Shown in pieces: positions 12,729 through 25,605 of a stretch of DNA of 64,000 bases. The DNA is from Hydractinia symbiolongicarpus (taxonomy: Eukaryota > Cnidaria > Hydrozoa > Anthoathecata > Hydractiniidae). A program made the translations under genes and the position numbers. The number at the start of each line of letters is the position of its first letter. The first letter of the stretch is position 1. Under the pieces are notes generated by a model that saw only the letters and a program-made list of their open reading frames with translations, was not told the origin of the DNA and ran no database searches. The stretch lies in NCBI RefSeq assembly GCF_029227915.1, contig NC_079885.1, positions 27,345,001-27,409,000 on the forward strand, in the 5' to 3' direction.

Positions 12729-14990
12729 TTCACTTAATAATTTAGATAAAATAAGTAATTTTTTTCTGTGGGACCAATCCTGGCCGTTAGCACGCGCTGA
12801 ATAAATAGGAACAGTTTCAAAGACTACATTTCATTGACTTTCTGGCGGTATAAATCCGTTTGAGTTACAACGGTTGCGTCACATATTTGTACCAACATGT
12901 ATTTAGCTATAGTATTCAGATATTACTAGGTTGCATCGCTTTTAACAATGAAAGGATTGACTATGGGACTTAATTGAACTTATTTTGGACTGTGACCTTA
13001 TAAATGTGATAAGTGAGACAATTGGACCCAAGAAATAACATTCTTTTACCTTGACATGTTTGCTGGAATTTACCGATTTCACTGGGCGCTGTGGTAGCGC
13101 TTCATTTAAAAATTTAGATAAATAAGTCATTTTTTACGGTTGGACCAATCCTAGATGTTAGCACGCGCTGAAGAAAGAGAGACAGTTTTAAAAACTACAT
13201 TTCATAGACTTTCTAACGGCATCAGTCCGTTTCAATTACAACGGTTGAGTCACATATTCGTACCAATATGCATTTAGCGATATTTTTCTGATTTTACTAA
13301 GTTGCATTGCTTTTAACAGTAAAAGGATTGACTGTTGGACTTAATTAAAATGATTTTGGACATGGACCTTATAAATGTGATAAATGAGACAATTGTGGTA
13401 GCGCTTCATTTAAACATTTAGATAAATAAATCATTTTTTACGGTGGGACCAATCCTAGCCGTTAGCGCGCGCTGAAGAAAGAGAGACAGTATTAAAAACT
13501 ACATTTCATTGACTTTCTAACGGTATCAGTCCGTTTCAATTACAACGGTTGAGTCACATATTCGTACCAATATGCATTTAGCGATATTTTTCTGATTTTA
13601 CTAAGTTGCATCGCTTTTAACAGTGGAAGGATTGACTATGGCACTTAATTGAACTGATTTTGGAATTTGACCTCAAAAATGGGATAAATGAGACAATTGG
13701 ACCCAAGAAATAACATTCTTCTTAATTTGACATGATTTCTGGAATTCAGCGATTACACTCAGCCCTATGGTAGCGCTGCACTCAAAAATTTATATAAAAT
13801 AAGTCATTTTTTACGGTTGGACCAATCCTAGCCGTTAGCACGCGCTGAAGAAAGAGAGACAGTTTTAAAAACTACATTTCATAGACTTTCTAACGGTATC
13901 AGTCCGTTTCAATTACAACGGTTGAGTCACATATTCGTACCAATATGCATTTAGCGATATTTTTCTGATTTTACTAAGTTGCATCGCTTTTAACAGTGAA
14001 AGGATTGACTGTGGGACTTAATTAAAATGATTTTGGACTTTGACCTCACTAGTGTGATAAATGAGACAATTGTGGTAGCGTTTCATTTAAAAATTTAGAT
14101 AAATAAGTCATTCTTTACGGTGGGACCAGTCCTAGCCGTTAGCGCGCGCTGAAGAAAGAGAGACAGTTTTAAAAACTACATTTCATTGACTTTCTAACGG
14201 TATCATTCCGTTTCAATTATTACGGTTGCGTCACATATTCGTACAAACATGTATTTAGCGATATTTTTCTGATTTTACTAGGTTGCATCGCTTTTAACAG
14301 TGTAAGGATTGACTGTGGGACTTAATTGAACAGATCTTGGACTGTGACCTTATAAATTTGATAAGTAAGACAATTGGACTTGAAGAAGTAACATTCTTCT
14401 TTATTTGACATGATTTCTCGAATTCAACGATTACACTCGGCCCTATGGTAGCGCTTCACTTAAAAATTTATATAAAATAAGTCATCTTTTCCTGTCGGAC
14501 CAATCCTGGCCGTTAGCACGCGCTGAATAAATAGGAACAGTTTCAAAGACTACATTTCATTGACTTTCTGGCGGTATAAATCCGTTTGACTTACAACGGT
14601 TGCGTCACATATTCGTACCAAACATGTATTCAATGATTTTTTTCCGATATTACTAAGTTTTATCGCTTTTAACAGTGAAACGATTGACTGTGGGACTTAA
14701 TTGAACTGATTTTGGACTTTGACCTCATAAATGTGATAAATGAGACAATTGTGGTAGCGCTTCATTTAAAAATTTAGATAAATAAGTAATTCTTTACGGT
14801 GGGACCAATCCTAGCCGTTAGCGCGCGCTGAAGAAAGAGAGACAGTTTTAAAAACTACATTTCATTGACGTTCTAACGGTATTATTCCGTTTCAATTACA
14901 ACGGTTGCGTCACATATTCGTACGAACATGTATTTAGCGATATTTTTCTGATTTTACAAGGTTGCATCGCTTTTTACAGTGAAAGGATTG
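12729..14990 (+). repeat. Tandem segment D2, copy 2, one long unit shorter
   Basis: It matches 9,720-12,355. The offset is 3,009 bp at CCTAGATG but 2,635 bp at TAAGACAATTGGACTT (11,731 and 14,366). The difference is 374 bp, exactly one long monomer, so one copy gained or lost a unit by in-register exchange after duplication. The copies also differ by scattered substitutions, for example TTACAACGG and TTATTACGG in a GTTTCAATT unit. Confidence 0.75.
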
Positions 14991-16884
14991 ACTGTGGGAC
15001 ATAATTGAACTGATTTTGGTCTTTGACCTCATAAATATGATAAATGAGACAATTGTGGTAGCGCTTCATTTAAAAATTTAGATAAATAAGTCATTCTTTA
15101 CGGTGCGACCAATCCTAGCCGTTAGCGCGCGCTGAAGAAAGAGAAACAGTTTTAAAAACTACATTTCATTGACTTTCTACAGTGTCATTCCGTTTCAATT
15201 ACAACGGTTGCGTCACATATTCGTACGAACATGTATTTAGCGATATTTTTCTGATTTTACTAGGTTGCATCGCTTTTCACAGTGAAAGGGTTGACTGTGG
15301 GACTTAATTGAACTGATTTTGGACTTTGACCTCATAAATGTGATAAATGAGACAATTGGACACAAGGAATAACATTTTTCTTAATTTGACATGATTGCTG
15401 GAATTTACCGATTTCGCTGGGGGCTGTGGTAGCGTTTTATTTAAAAGTTTAGACAAAAAAGTCATTTTGTACTGTGGGACCAATCGTAGCCGTTAGCACG
15501 CGTTGAAAAAATAGACACATTTTCAAAAACTACATTTCATTGACTTTCTAACGGTGTCAATCCGTTTCAATTGCAACGGTTGCGTCACATATTCGTACCA
15601 ACATGTATTTAGCGATGTTTTTCTGATTTTACTAGGTTGCATCGTTTTTAACAGTGGAAGGATTGACTGTGGCACTTAATTGAACTGATTTTGGAATTTG
15701 ACCTCAAAAATGTGATAAATGAGACAATTGGACCCAAGAAATAACATTCTTCTTAATTTGACATGATTTCTGGAATTTAGCGATTACACTCGGCCCTATG
15801 GTAGCGCTGCACTTAAAAATTTATATAAAATAAGTCATTTTTTACGGTTGGACCAATCCTAGCCGTTAGCACGCGCTGAAAAAAGAGAGACAGTTTTAAA
15901 AACTACATTTCATAGACTTTCTAACGGTATCAGTCCGTTTCAATTACAACGGTTGAGTCACATATTCGTACCAATATGCATTTAGCGATATTTTTCCGAT
16001 TTTACTAAGTTGCATCGCTTTTAACAGTGAAAGGATTGACTGTGGGACTTAATTAAAATGATTTTGGACTTTGACCTCATAAATGTGATGAATGAGACAA
16101 TTGTGGTAGCGCTTCATTTAAAAATTTAGATAAATAAGTCATATTTTACGGTGGGACCAATCCTAGCCGTTAGCGTGCGCTGAAAAAATAGAGACAGTTT
16201 TAAATACTACATTTCATTGACTTTCTGGCAGTATAAATCCGTTTGACTTACAACAGTTGCGTGACATATTCGTACCAACATGTACTAAATGATTTTTTTC
16301 CGATATTACTAAGTTGTATCGCTTTAAACAGTAAAAGGATTGACTGTGGGACTTAATTGAACAGATCTTGGACTGTGACCTTATAAATTTGATAAGTGAG
16401 ACAATTGGACTGCAAGAAGTAACATTCCTCTTAATTTGACATGATTTCTCGAATTCAACGATTACACTCGGCCCTATGGTAGCGCTTCACTTAAAAGTTT
16501 ATACAAAATAAGTCATCTTTTCCTGTCGGACCAATCCTGGCCGTTAGCACGCGCTGAATAAATAGGAACAGTTTCAAAGACTACATTTCATTGACTTTCT
16601 GGCGGTATAAATCCGTTTGACTTACAACGGTTGCGTCACATATTCGTACCAAACATGTATTTAATGAGTTTTTTCCGATATTACTAAGTTTTATCTCTTT
16701 TAACAGTAAAACGATTTACTGTGGGACTTAATTGAACTGATTTTGGACTTTGACCTCACAAGTGTGATAAATGAGACAATTGTGGTAGCGCTTCATTTAA
16801 AAATTTAGATAAATAAGTCATTCTTTACAATGGGACCAGTCCTAGCCGTTAGCGCGCGCTGAAGAAAGAGAGACAGCTTTAAAA

Positions 16885-16893
16885 ACTACTTCC
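16885..16893 (+). repeat. 26-bp internal deletion in a monomer
   Basis: AAAACTAC is followed directly by TTCCGTTTCAATTAC. Normal units have about 26 bp between these, including the CATTGACTTTCTAACGG part. The unit keeps its flanks. It is a private indel and marks this unit uniquely. Confidence 0.85.
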
Positions 16894-17270
16894 GTTTCAA
16901 TTACAACGGTTGCGTCACATATTCGTACAAACATGTATTTAGCGATATTTTTCTGATTTTACTACTTTGCATCGCTTTTCACAGTGAAAGGATTGACTGT
17001 GGGACTTAATTGAACTGATTTTGGACTTTGACCTCATAAATGTGATAAATGAGCCAATTGTGGTAGCGCTTCATTTAAAAATTTAGATAAATATTTCATT
17101 TTTTACGGTGGGACCAATCCTACCCGTTAGCGCGCGCTGAAGAAAAAGAGACAGTTTTAAAAACTACATTTCATTGACTTTCTAACGGTATCAGTACGTT
17201 TCAATTGCAACGGTTGCGTCACATATTCGTACCAACATGTATTTAGCGATATTTTTCTGATTTTACTAGG

Positions 17271-17279
17271 TTTTTTTTT
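17271..17279 (+). repeat. T9 run replacing the TTGCATCG segment
   Basis: TTTTACTAGG is followed by nine T and then GAACAGTGGAAGG. Normal units read TTGCATCGTTTTTAACAG here. The segment was shortened and turned into a homopolymer. Because it is a homopolymer, a sequencing error is possible. Confidence 0.8.
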
Positions 17280-17879
17280 GAACAGTGGAAGGATTGACTG
17301 TGGGACTTAATTGAAGTGATTTTGGAATTTGACCTTAAAAATGTGATAAATGAGACAATTGGAGCCAAGAAATAACAATCTTTTTAATTTGACATGATTT
17401 CTCGAATTCAGCACACTCGGCCCTATGGTAGCGCTTCACTAAAAAATTTATATAAAATAAGTCATTTTTTCCTGTCGGACCAATCCTGGCCGTTAGCACG
17501 CGCTGAATAAATAGGAACAGTTTCAAAGACTACATTTCATTGACTTTCTGGCGGTATAAATCCGTTTGACTTACAACAGTTGCGTCACATATTCGTACCA
17601 ACATGTACTTAATGATTTTTTTCCGATATTACTAAGTTGTATCGCTTTTAACAGTGAAAGGATTGACTGTGGGACTTAATTGAACAGATCTTGGACTGTG
17701 ACCTTATAAATTTGATAAGTGAGACAATTGGAGCCAAGAAATAACAATCTTTTTAATTTGACATGATTTCTCGAAATCAGCAATTACACTCGGCCCTATG
17801 GTAGCGCTTCACGTAAAAATTTATATAAAATAAGTCATTTTTTCCTGTCGGACCAATCCTCGCCGTTAGCACGCGCTGA

Positions 17880-18010
17880 ATAAATAGGAACAGTTTCAAA
17901 GACTACATTTCATTGACTTTCTGGCGATATCAGTACGTTTCAATTGCAACGGTTGCGTCACATATTCGTACCAACATGTACTTAATGATTTTTTTCCGAT
18001 ATTACTAAGT
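17880..18010 (+). repeat. Mosaic monomer: TGGCGG-type left part, TAACGG-type middle
   Basis: The unit starts as a CTGAATAAATAGGAACAG / TTTCTGGCG type. It then switches within about 17,921-17,935 to ATATCAGTACGTTTCAATTG, which belongs to the other type, and after the shared GTTGCGTCAC segment switches back (GTACTTAATGATTTTTTTCC). Similar switches occur near 5,861, 11,150 and 16,184. This suggests conversion or crossover inside monomers. Confidence 0.75.
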
Positions 18011-19159
18011 TGTATCGCTTTTAACAGTGAAAGGATTGACTGTGGGACTTAATTGAAGTGATTTTGGAATTTGACCTTAAAAACGTGATAAATGAGACAA
18101 TTGGAGCCAAGAAATAACAATCTTTTTAATTTGACATGATTTCTCGAATTCAGCAATTACACTCGGCCCTATGGTAGCGCTTCACTTAAAAATTTATATA
18201 AAAGAAGTCATTTTTTCCTGTCGGACCAATCCTGGCCGTTAGCACGCACTGAATAAATAGGAACAGTTTCAAAGACTACATTTCATTGACTTTCTGGCGG
18301 TATAAATCCGTTTGACTTACAACAGTTGAGTCACATATTCGTACCAACATGTACTTAATGACTTTTTTCCGATATTACTAAGTTGTATCGCTTTTAACAG
18401 TGAAAGAATTGACTGTGGGACTTAATTGAACTGATTTTGGACTTTGACCTCACAAGTGTGATAAATGAGACAATTGTGGTAGCGCTTCATTTAAAAATTT
18501 AGATAAATAAGTCATTCTTTACGGTGGGACCAGTCCTAGCCGTTAGCGCGCACTGAAGAAAGAGAGACAGTTTTAAAAACTACCTTTCATTGACTTTCTA
18601 ACGGTATCATTCCGTTTCAATTACAACGGTTGCGTCACATATTCCTACCAACATGTATTTAGCGATATTTTTCTGATTTTACTAGGATGCATTGCTTTTC
18701 ACAGTGAAAAGATTGACTGTGGGACTTAATTGAGCTGATTTTGGAATTTGACCTCATAAATGTGATAAATGAGACAATTGTGGTAGCGCTTCATTTAAAA
18801 ATTTAGATAAATAAGTCATTTTTTACGGTTGGACCAATCCTAGCCGTTAGAGCGCGCTGAAGAAAAAGAGACAGTTTTAAAAACTACATTTCATTGACTT
18901 TCTAACGGTATCAGTACGTTTCAATTGCAACGGTTGCGTCACATATTCGTACCAACATGTACTTAATGATTTTTTTCCGATATTACTAAGTTGTATCGCT
19001 TTTAACAGTGAAAGGATTGACTGTGGGACTTAATTGAACAGATCTTGGACTGTGACCTTATAAATTTGATCAGTGAGACAATTGGACTGCAAGAAGTAAC
19101 ATTCTTCTTAATTTGACATGATTTCTCGAATTCAACGACTACACTCGGCCCTATGGTAG

Positions 19160-22035
19160 CGCTTCACTTAAAAATTTATACAAAATAAGTCATCTTTTCC
19201 TGTCGGACCAATCCTGGCCGTTAGCACGCGCTGAATAAATAGGAACAGTTTCAAAGACTACATTTCATTGACTTTCTGGCGGTATAAATCCGTTCGACTT
19301 GCAACGGTTGCGTCACATATTCGTACCAAACATGTATTTAATGATTTTTTTCCGATATTACTAAGTTTTATCGCTTTTAGCAGTGAAACGATTTACTGTG
19401 GGACTTAATTGAACTGATTTTGGACTTTGACCTCACAAGTGTGATAAATGAGACAATTGTGGTAGCGCTTCATATAAAAATTTAGATAAATAAGTCATTT
19501 TTTACGGTTGGACCAATCCTAGCCGTTAGCGCGCGCTGAAGAAAAAGAGACAGTTTTAAAAACTACATTTCATTTACTTTCTAACGGTATCAGTACGTTT
19601 CAATTGCAACGGTTGCGTCACATATTCGTACCAACATGTACTTAATGATTTTTTTCCGATATTACTAAGTTGTATCGCTTTTAACAGTGAAAGGATTGAC
19701 TGTGGGACTTAATTGAACAGATCTTGGACTGTGACCTTATAAATTTGATAAGTGAGACAATTGGACTGCAAGAAGTAACATTCTTCTTAATTTGACATGA
19801 TTTCTCGAATTCAACGATTACACTCGGCCCTATGGTAGCGCTTCATTTAAAAATTTATACAAAATAAGTCATCTTTTCCTGTCGGACCAATCCTGGCCGT
19901 TAGCACGCGCTGAATAAATAGGAACAGTTTCAAAGGCTACATTTCATTGACTTTCTGGCGGTATAAATCCGTTTGACTTACAACGGTTGCGTCACATATT
20001 CGTACCAAACATGTATTTAATGATTTTTTTCCGATATTACTAAGTTTTATCGCTTTTAACAGTGAAACGATTTACTGTGGGACTTAATTGAACTGATTTT
20101 GGACTTTGACCTCACAAGTGTGATAAATGAGACAATTGTGGTAGCGCTTCATTTAAAAATTTAGATAAATAAGTCATTCTTTACGGTGGGACCAGTCCTA
20201 GCCGTTAGCGCGCGCTGAAGAAAGGGAGACAGCTTTAAAAACTACATTTCATTGACTTTCTAACGGTATCATTCCGTTTCAATTACAACGGTTGCGTCAC
20301 ATATTCGTACGAACATGTATTTAGCGATATTTTTCTGGTTTTACTAGGTTGCATCGCTTTTCACAGTGAAAGGATTGACTGTGGGACTTAATTGAACTGA
20401 TTTTGGACTTTGACCTCATAAATGTGATAAATGAGACAATTGTGGTAGCGCTTCATTTAAAAATTTAGATAAATAAGTCATTTTTTACGGTGGGACCAAT
20501 CCTAGCCGTTAGCGCGCGCTGAAGAAAAAGAGACAGTTTTAAAAACTACATTTCATTGACTTTCTAACGGTATCAGTCCGTTTCAATTGGAACGGTTGCG
20601 TCACATATTCGTACCAACATGTATTTAGCGATATTTTTCTGATTTTACTAGGTTGCATTGCTTTTCACAGTGAAAAGATTGACTGTGGGACTTAATTGAA
20701 CTGATTTTGGAATTTGACCCCATAAATGTGATAAATGAGACAATTGTGGTAGCGCTTCATTTAAAAATTTAGATAAATAAGTCATTTTTTACGGCTGGAC
20801 CAATCCTAGCCGTTAGCGCGCGCTGAAGAAAAAGAGACAGTTTTAAAAACTACATTTCATTGACTTTCAAACGGTATCAGTACGTTTCAATTGCAACGGT
20901 TGCGTCACATATTCGTACCAACATGTATTTAGCGATATTTTTCTGATTTTACTAGGTTGCATTGCTTTTCACAGTGAAAAGATTGACTGTGGGACTTAAT
21001 TGAACTTATTTTTGAATTTGACCTCATAAATGTGATAAATGACACAATTGTGGTAGCGCTTCATTTAAAAATTTAGATAAATAAGTCATTTTTTACGGTG
21101 GGACCAATCCTAGCCGTTAGCGCGCGCTGAAGAAAGAGAGACAGTATTAAAAACTACATTTCATTGACTTTCTAACGGTATCAGTCCGTTTCAATTGCAA
21201 CGGTTGCGTCACATATTCGTACCAACATGTATTTAGCGATATTTTTCTGATTTTACTAGGTTGCATTGCTTTTCACAGTGAAAAGATTGACTGTGGGACT
21301 TAATTGAACTGATTTTGGAATTTGACCCCGTAAATGTGATAAATGAGACAATTGTGGTAGCGCTTCATTTAAAAATTTAGATAAATAAGTCATTTTTTAC
21401 GGTTGGACCAATCCTAGCCGTTAGCGCGCGCTGAAGAAAAAGAGACAGTTTTAAAAACTACATTTCATTGACTTTCAAACGGTATCAGTACGTTTCAATT
21501 GCAACGGTTGCGTCACATATTCGTACCAACATGTATTTAGCGATATTTTTCTGATTTTACTAGGTTGCATTGCTTTTCACAGTGAAAAGATTGACTGTGG
21601 GACTTCATTGAAATTATTTTGGAATTTGACCTCATAAATGTGATAAATGAGACAATTGTGGTAGCGCTTCATTTAAAAATTTAGATAAATAAGTCATTTT
21701 TTACGGTTAGACCAATCCTAGCCGTCAGCGCGCGCTGAAGAAAAAGAGACAGTTTTAAAAACTACATTTCATTGACTTTCTAACGGTATCAGTAGTTTCA
21801 ATTGCAACGGTTGCGTCACATATTTGTACCAACATGTAATTAGCGATATTTTTCTGATTTTACTAGGTTGCATCGTTTTTAACAGTGGAAGTATTGACTG
21901 TGGGACTTAATTGAAGTGATTTTGGAATTTGACCTTAAAAATGTGATAAATGAGACAATTGGAGCCAAGAAATAACAATCTTTTTAATTTGACATGATTT
22001 CTCGAATTCAGCAATTACACTCGGCCCTATGGTAG
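19160..22035 (+). repeat. Tandem segment D3, copy 1 (2,876 bp)
   Basis: It matches the next segment at an offset of exactly 2,876 bp at three marks: GCAACGGTTG (19,301 and 22,177), CAAAGGCTAC (19,931 and 22,807) and AATTTGACCCCATAAATG (20,711 and 23,587). The right half is a run of nearly identical 304-bp short units with CAGTGAAAAGATTGACTG. A one-base deletion (CAGTAGTTTC for CAGTACGTTTC) at about 21,793 is private to this copy. Confidence 0.85.
20464..20767 (+). repeat. Representative short monomer (304 bp)
   Basis: This unit was counted base by base. It has 111 G+C of 304 (36.5%) and 13 CpG. Landmarks by unit position: CCAAT at 33-37, CCGTTAG at 43-49, a GCGCGCGC run at 49-56, CTAACGG at 101-107, CCGTT at 115-119, AACGG at 128-132 (here preceded by G, otherwise usually C), TTGCGTCA at 133-140 and TTCGTACCA at 145-153. 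The 68-bp block of long units is missing after position 283. Neighbouring units on both sides are near identical, so this part of the array looks recently homogenised. Confidence 0.9.
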
Positions 22036-25000
22036 CGCTTCACTTAAAAATTTATATAAAATAAGTCATTTTTTCCTGTCGGACCAATCCTGGCCGTTAG
22101 CACGCGCTGAATAAATAGGAACAGTTTCAAAGACTACATTTCATTGACTTTCTGGCGGTATAAATCCGTTTGACTTGCAACGGTTGCGTCACATATTCGT
22201 ACCAAACATGTATTTAATGATTTTTTTCCGATATTACTAAGTTTTATCGCTTTTAGCAGTGAAACGATTTACTGTGGGACTTAATTTAACTGATTTTGGA
22301 CTTTGACCTCACAAGTGTGATAAATGAGACAATTGTGGTAGCGCTTCATTTAAAAATTTAGATAAATAAGTCATTTTTTACGGCTGGACCAATCCTAGCC
22401 GTTAGCAGGCGCTGAAGAAAAAGAGACAGTTTTAAAAACTACATTTCATTTACTTTCTAACGGTATCAGTACGTTTCAATTGCAACGGTTGCGTCACATA
22501 TTCGTACCAACATGTACTTAATGATTTTTTTCCGATATTACTAAGTTGTATCGCTTTTAACAGTGAAAGGATTGACTGTGGGACTTAATTGAACAGATCT
22601 TGGACTGTGACCTTATAAATTTGATAAGTGAGACAATTGGACTGCAAGAAGTAACATTCTTCTTAATTTGACATGATTTCTCGAATTCAACGATTACACT
22701 CGGCCCTATGGTAGCGCTTCATTTAAAAATTTATACAAAATAAGTCATCTTTTCCTGTCGGACCAATCCTGGCCGTTAGCACGCGCTGAATAAATAGGAA
22801 CAGTTTCAAAGGCTACATTTCATTGACTTTCTGGCGGTATAAATCCGTTTGACTTACAACGGTTGCGTCACATATTCGTACCAAACATGTATTTAATGAT
22901 TTTTTTCCGATATTACTAAGTTTTATCGCTTTTAACAGTGAAACGATTTACAGTGGGACTTAATTGAACTGATTTTGGACTTTGACCTCACAAGTGTGAT
23001 AAATGAGACAATTGTGGTAGCGCTTCATTTAAAAATTTAGATAAATAAGTCATTCTTTACGGTGGGACCAGTCCTAGCCGTTAGCGCGCGCTGAAGAAAG
23101 AGAGACAGCTTTAAAAACTACATTTCATTGACTTTCTAACGGTATCATTCCGTTTCAATTACAACGGTTGCGTCACATATTCGTACGAACATGTATTTAG
23201 CGATATTTTTCTGGTTTTACTAGGTTGCATCGCTTTTCACAGTGAAAGGATTGACTGTGGGACTTAATTGAACTGATTTTGGACTTTGACCTCATAAATG
23301 TGACAAATGAGACAATTGTGGTAGCGCTTCATTTAAAAATTTAGATAAATAAGTCATTTTTTACGGTGGGACCAATCCTAGCCGTTAGCGAGCGCTGAAG
23401 AAAAAGAGACAGTTTTAAAAACTACATTTCATTGACTTTCTAACGGTATCAGTCCGTTTCAATTGCAACGGTTGCGTCACATATTCGTACCAACATGTAT
23501 TTAGCGATATTTTTCTGATTTTACTAGGTTGCATTGCTTTTCACGGTGAAAAGATTGACTGTGGGACTTAATTGAACTGATTTTGGAATTTGACCCCATA
23601 AATGTGATAAATGAGACAATTGTGGTAGCGCTTCATTTAAAAATTTAGATAAATAAGTCATTTTTTACGGTTGGACCAATCCTAGCCGTTAGCGCGCGCT
23701 GAAGAAAAAGAGACTGTTTTAAAAACTACATTTCATTGACTTTCAAACGGTATCAGTACGTTTCAATTGCAACGGTTGCGTCACATATTCGTACCAACAT
23801 GTATTTAGCGATATTTTTCTGATTTTACTAGGTTGCATTGCTTTTCACAGTGAAAAGATTGACTGTGGGACTTAATTGAACTTATTTTGGAATTTGACCT
23901 CATAAATGTGATAAATGAGACAATTGTGGTAGCGCTTCATTTAAAAATTTAGATAAATAAGTCATTTTTTACGGTTGGACCAATCCTAGCCGTTAGCGCG
24001 CGCTGAAGAAAAAGAGACAGTTTTAAAAACTACATTTCATTGACTTTCAAACGGTATCAGTACGTTTCAATTGCAACGGTTGCGTCACATATTCGTACCA
24101 ACATGTATTTAGCGATATTTTTCTGATTTTACTAGGTTGCATTGCTTTTCACAGTGAAAAGATTGACTGTGGGACTTAATTGAACTTATTTTGGAATTTG
24201 ACCTCATAAATGTGATAAATGAGACAATTGTGGTAGCGCTTCATTTAAAAATTTAGACAAATAAGTCATTTTTTACGGTTAGACCAATCCTAGCCGTTAG
24301 CGCGCGTTGAAGAAAAAGAGACAGTTTTAAAAACTACATTTCATTGACTTTCTAACGGTATCAGTCCGTTTCAATTGCAACGGTTGCGTCACATATTCGT
24401 ACCAACATGTATTTAGCGATATTTTTCTGATTTTACTTGGTTGCATTGCTTTTCACAGTGAAAAGATTGACTGTGGGACTTAATTGAACTGATTTTGGAA
24501 TTTGACCACATAAATGTGATAAATGAGACAATTGTGGTAGCGCTTCATTTAAAAATTTAGATAAATAAGTCATTTTTTACGGTTGGACCAATCCTAGCCG
24601 TTAGCGCGCGCTGAAGAAAAAGAGACAGTTTTAAAAACTACATTTCATTGACTTTCAAACGGTATCAGTACGTTTCAATTGCAACGGTTGCGTCACATAT
24701 TCGTACCAACATGTATTTAGCGATATTTTTCTGATTTTACTAGGTTGCATTGCTTTTCACAGTGAAAAGATTGACTGTGGGACTTAATTGAACTTATTTT
24801 GGAATTTGACCTCATAAATGTGATAAATGAGACAATTGTGGTAGCGCTTCATTTAAAAATTTAGACAAATAAGTCATTTTTTACGGTTAGACCAATCCTA
24901 GCCGTTAGCGCGCGTTGAAGAAAAAGAGACAGTTTTAAAAACTACATTTCATTGACTTTCTAACGGTATCAGTACGTTTCAATTGCAACGGTTGCGTCAC

Positions 25001-25216
25001 ATATTTGTACCAACATGTAATTAGCGATATTTTTCTGATTTTACTAGGTTGCATCGTTTTTAACAGTGGAAGTATTGACTGTGGGACTTAATTGAAGTGA
25101 TTTTGGAATTTGACCTTAAAAATGTGATAAATGAGACAATTGGAGCCAAGAAATAACAATCTTTTTAATTTGACATGATTTCTCGAATTCAGCAATTACA
25201 CTCGGCCCTATGGTAG
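22036..25216 (+). repeat. Tandem segment D3, copy 2 (3,181 bp, one extra short unit)
   Basis: The offset to copy 1 rises from 2,876 to 3,181 bp by the mark TATTTGTACCAACATGTAAT (21,821 and 25,002). The 305-bp gain equals one short unit, added in the 23.7-24.3 kb run of near-identical units. Very few substitutions separate the copies, so this is among the younger duplications in the window. Confidence 0.85.
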
Positions 25217-25605
25217 CGCTTCACTTAAAAATTTATATAAAATAAGACATTTTTTCCTGTCGGACCAATCCTGGCCGTTAGCACGCGCTGAATAAATAGG
25301 AACAGTTTCCAAGACTACATTTCATTGAATTTCTGGCGGTATAAATCCGTTTGACTTACAACAGTTGCGTCACATATTCGTACCCACATGTACTTAATGA
25401 TTTTTTTCCGATATTACTAAGTTGTATCGCTTTTAACAGTGAAAGGATTGACTGTGGGATTTAATTGAACAGATCTTGGACTGTGACCTTATAAATTTGA
25501 TAAGTGAGACAATTGGACTGCAAGAAGTAACATTCTTCTTTATTTGACATGATTTCTAGAATTCAACGATTACACTCGGCCCTATGGTAGCGCTTCACTT
25601 AAAAA

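Larger units (their letters stand above)
15710..17430 (+). repeat. Duplicated segment D1, copy 2, shortened
   Basis: This is the partner of 5,390-7,440. It carries a 26-bp deletion at 16,889 and is one short unit poorer than copy 1. It ends in the same AATTTGACCTTAAAAATGTG and CAAGAAATAACAATC unit as copy 1. Between the two copies lie other HOR blocks, so this is a long-range exchange or the remains of a larger repeat, not a simple tandem doubling. Confidence 0.7.

Noticed and set aside
17271-17279. T9 run as a retroelement poly(A) tail on the minus strand
   Set aside because: No element body lies next to it, and the flanks continue the monomer in register, apart from a few lost bases.
20608-20622. 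Possible CENP-B box at TTCGTACCAACATGT
   Set aside because: It matches TTCGnnnnA of the box but lacks the CGGG half, so the core is incomplete. The sequence gives no further support for CENP-B binding.
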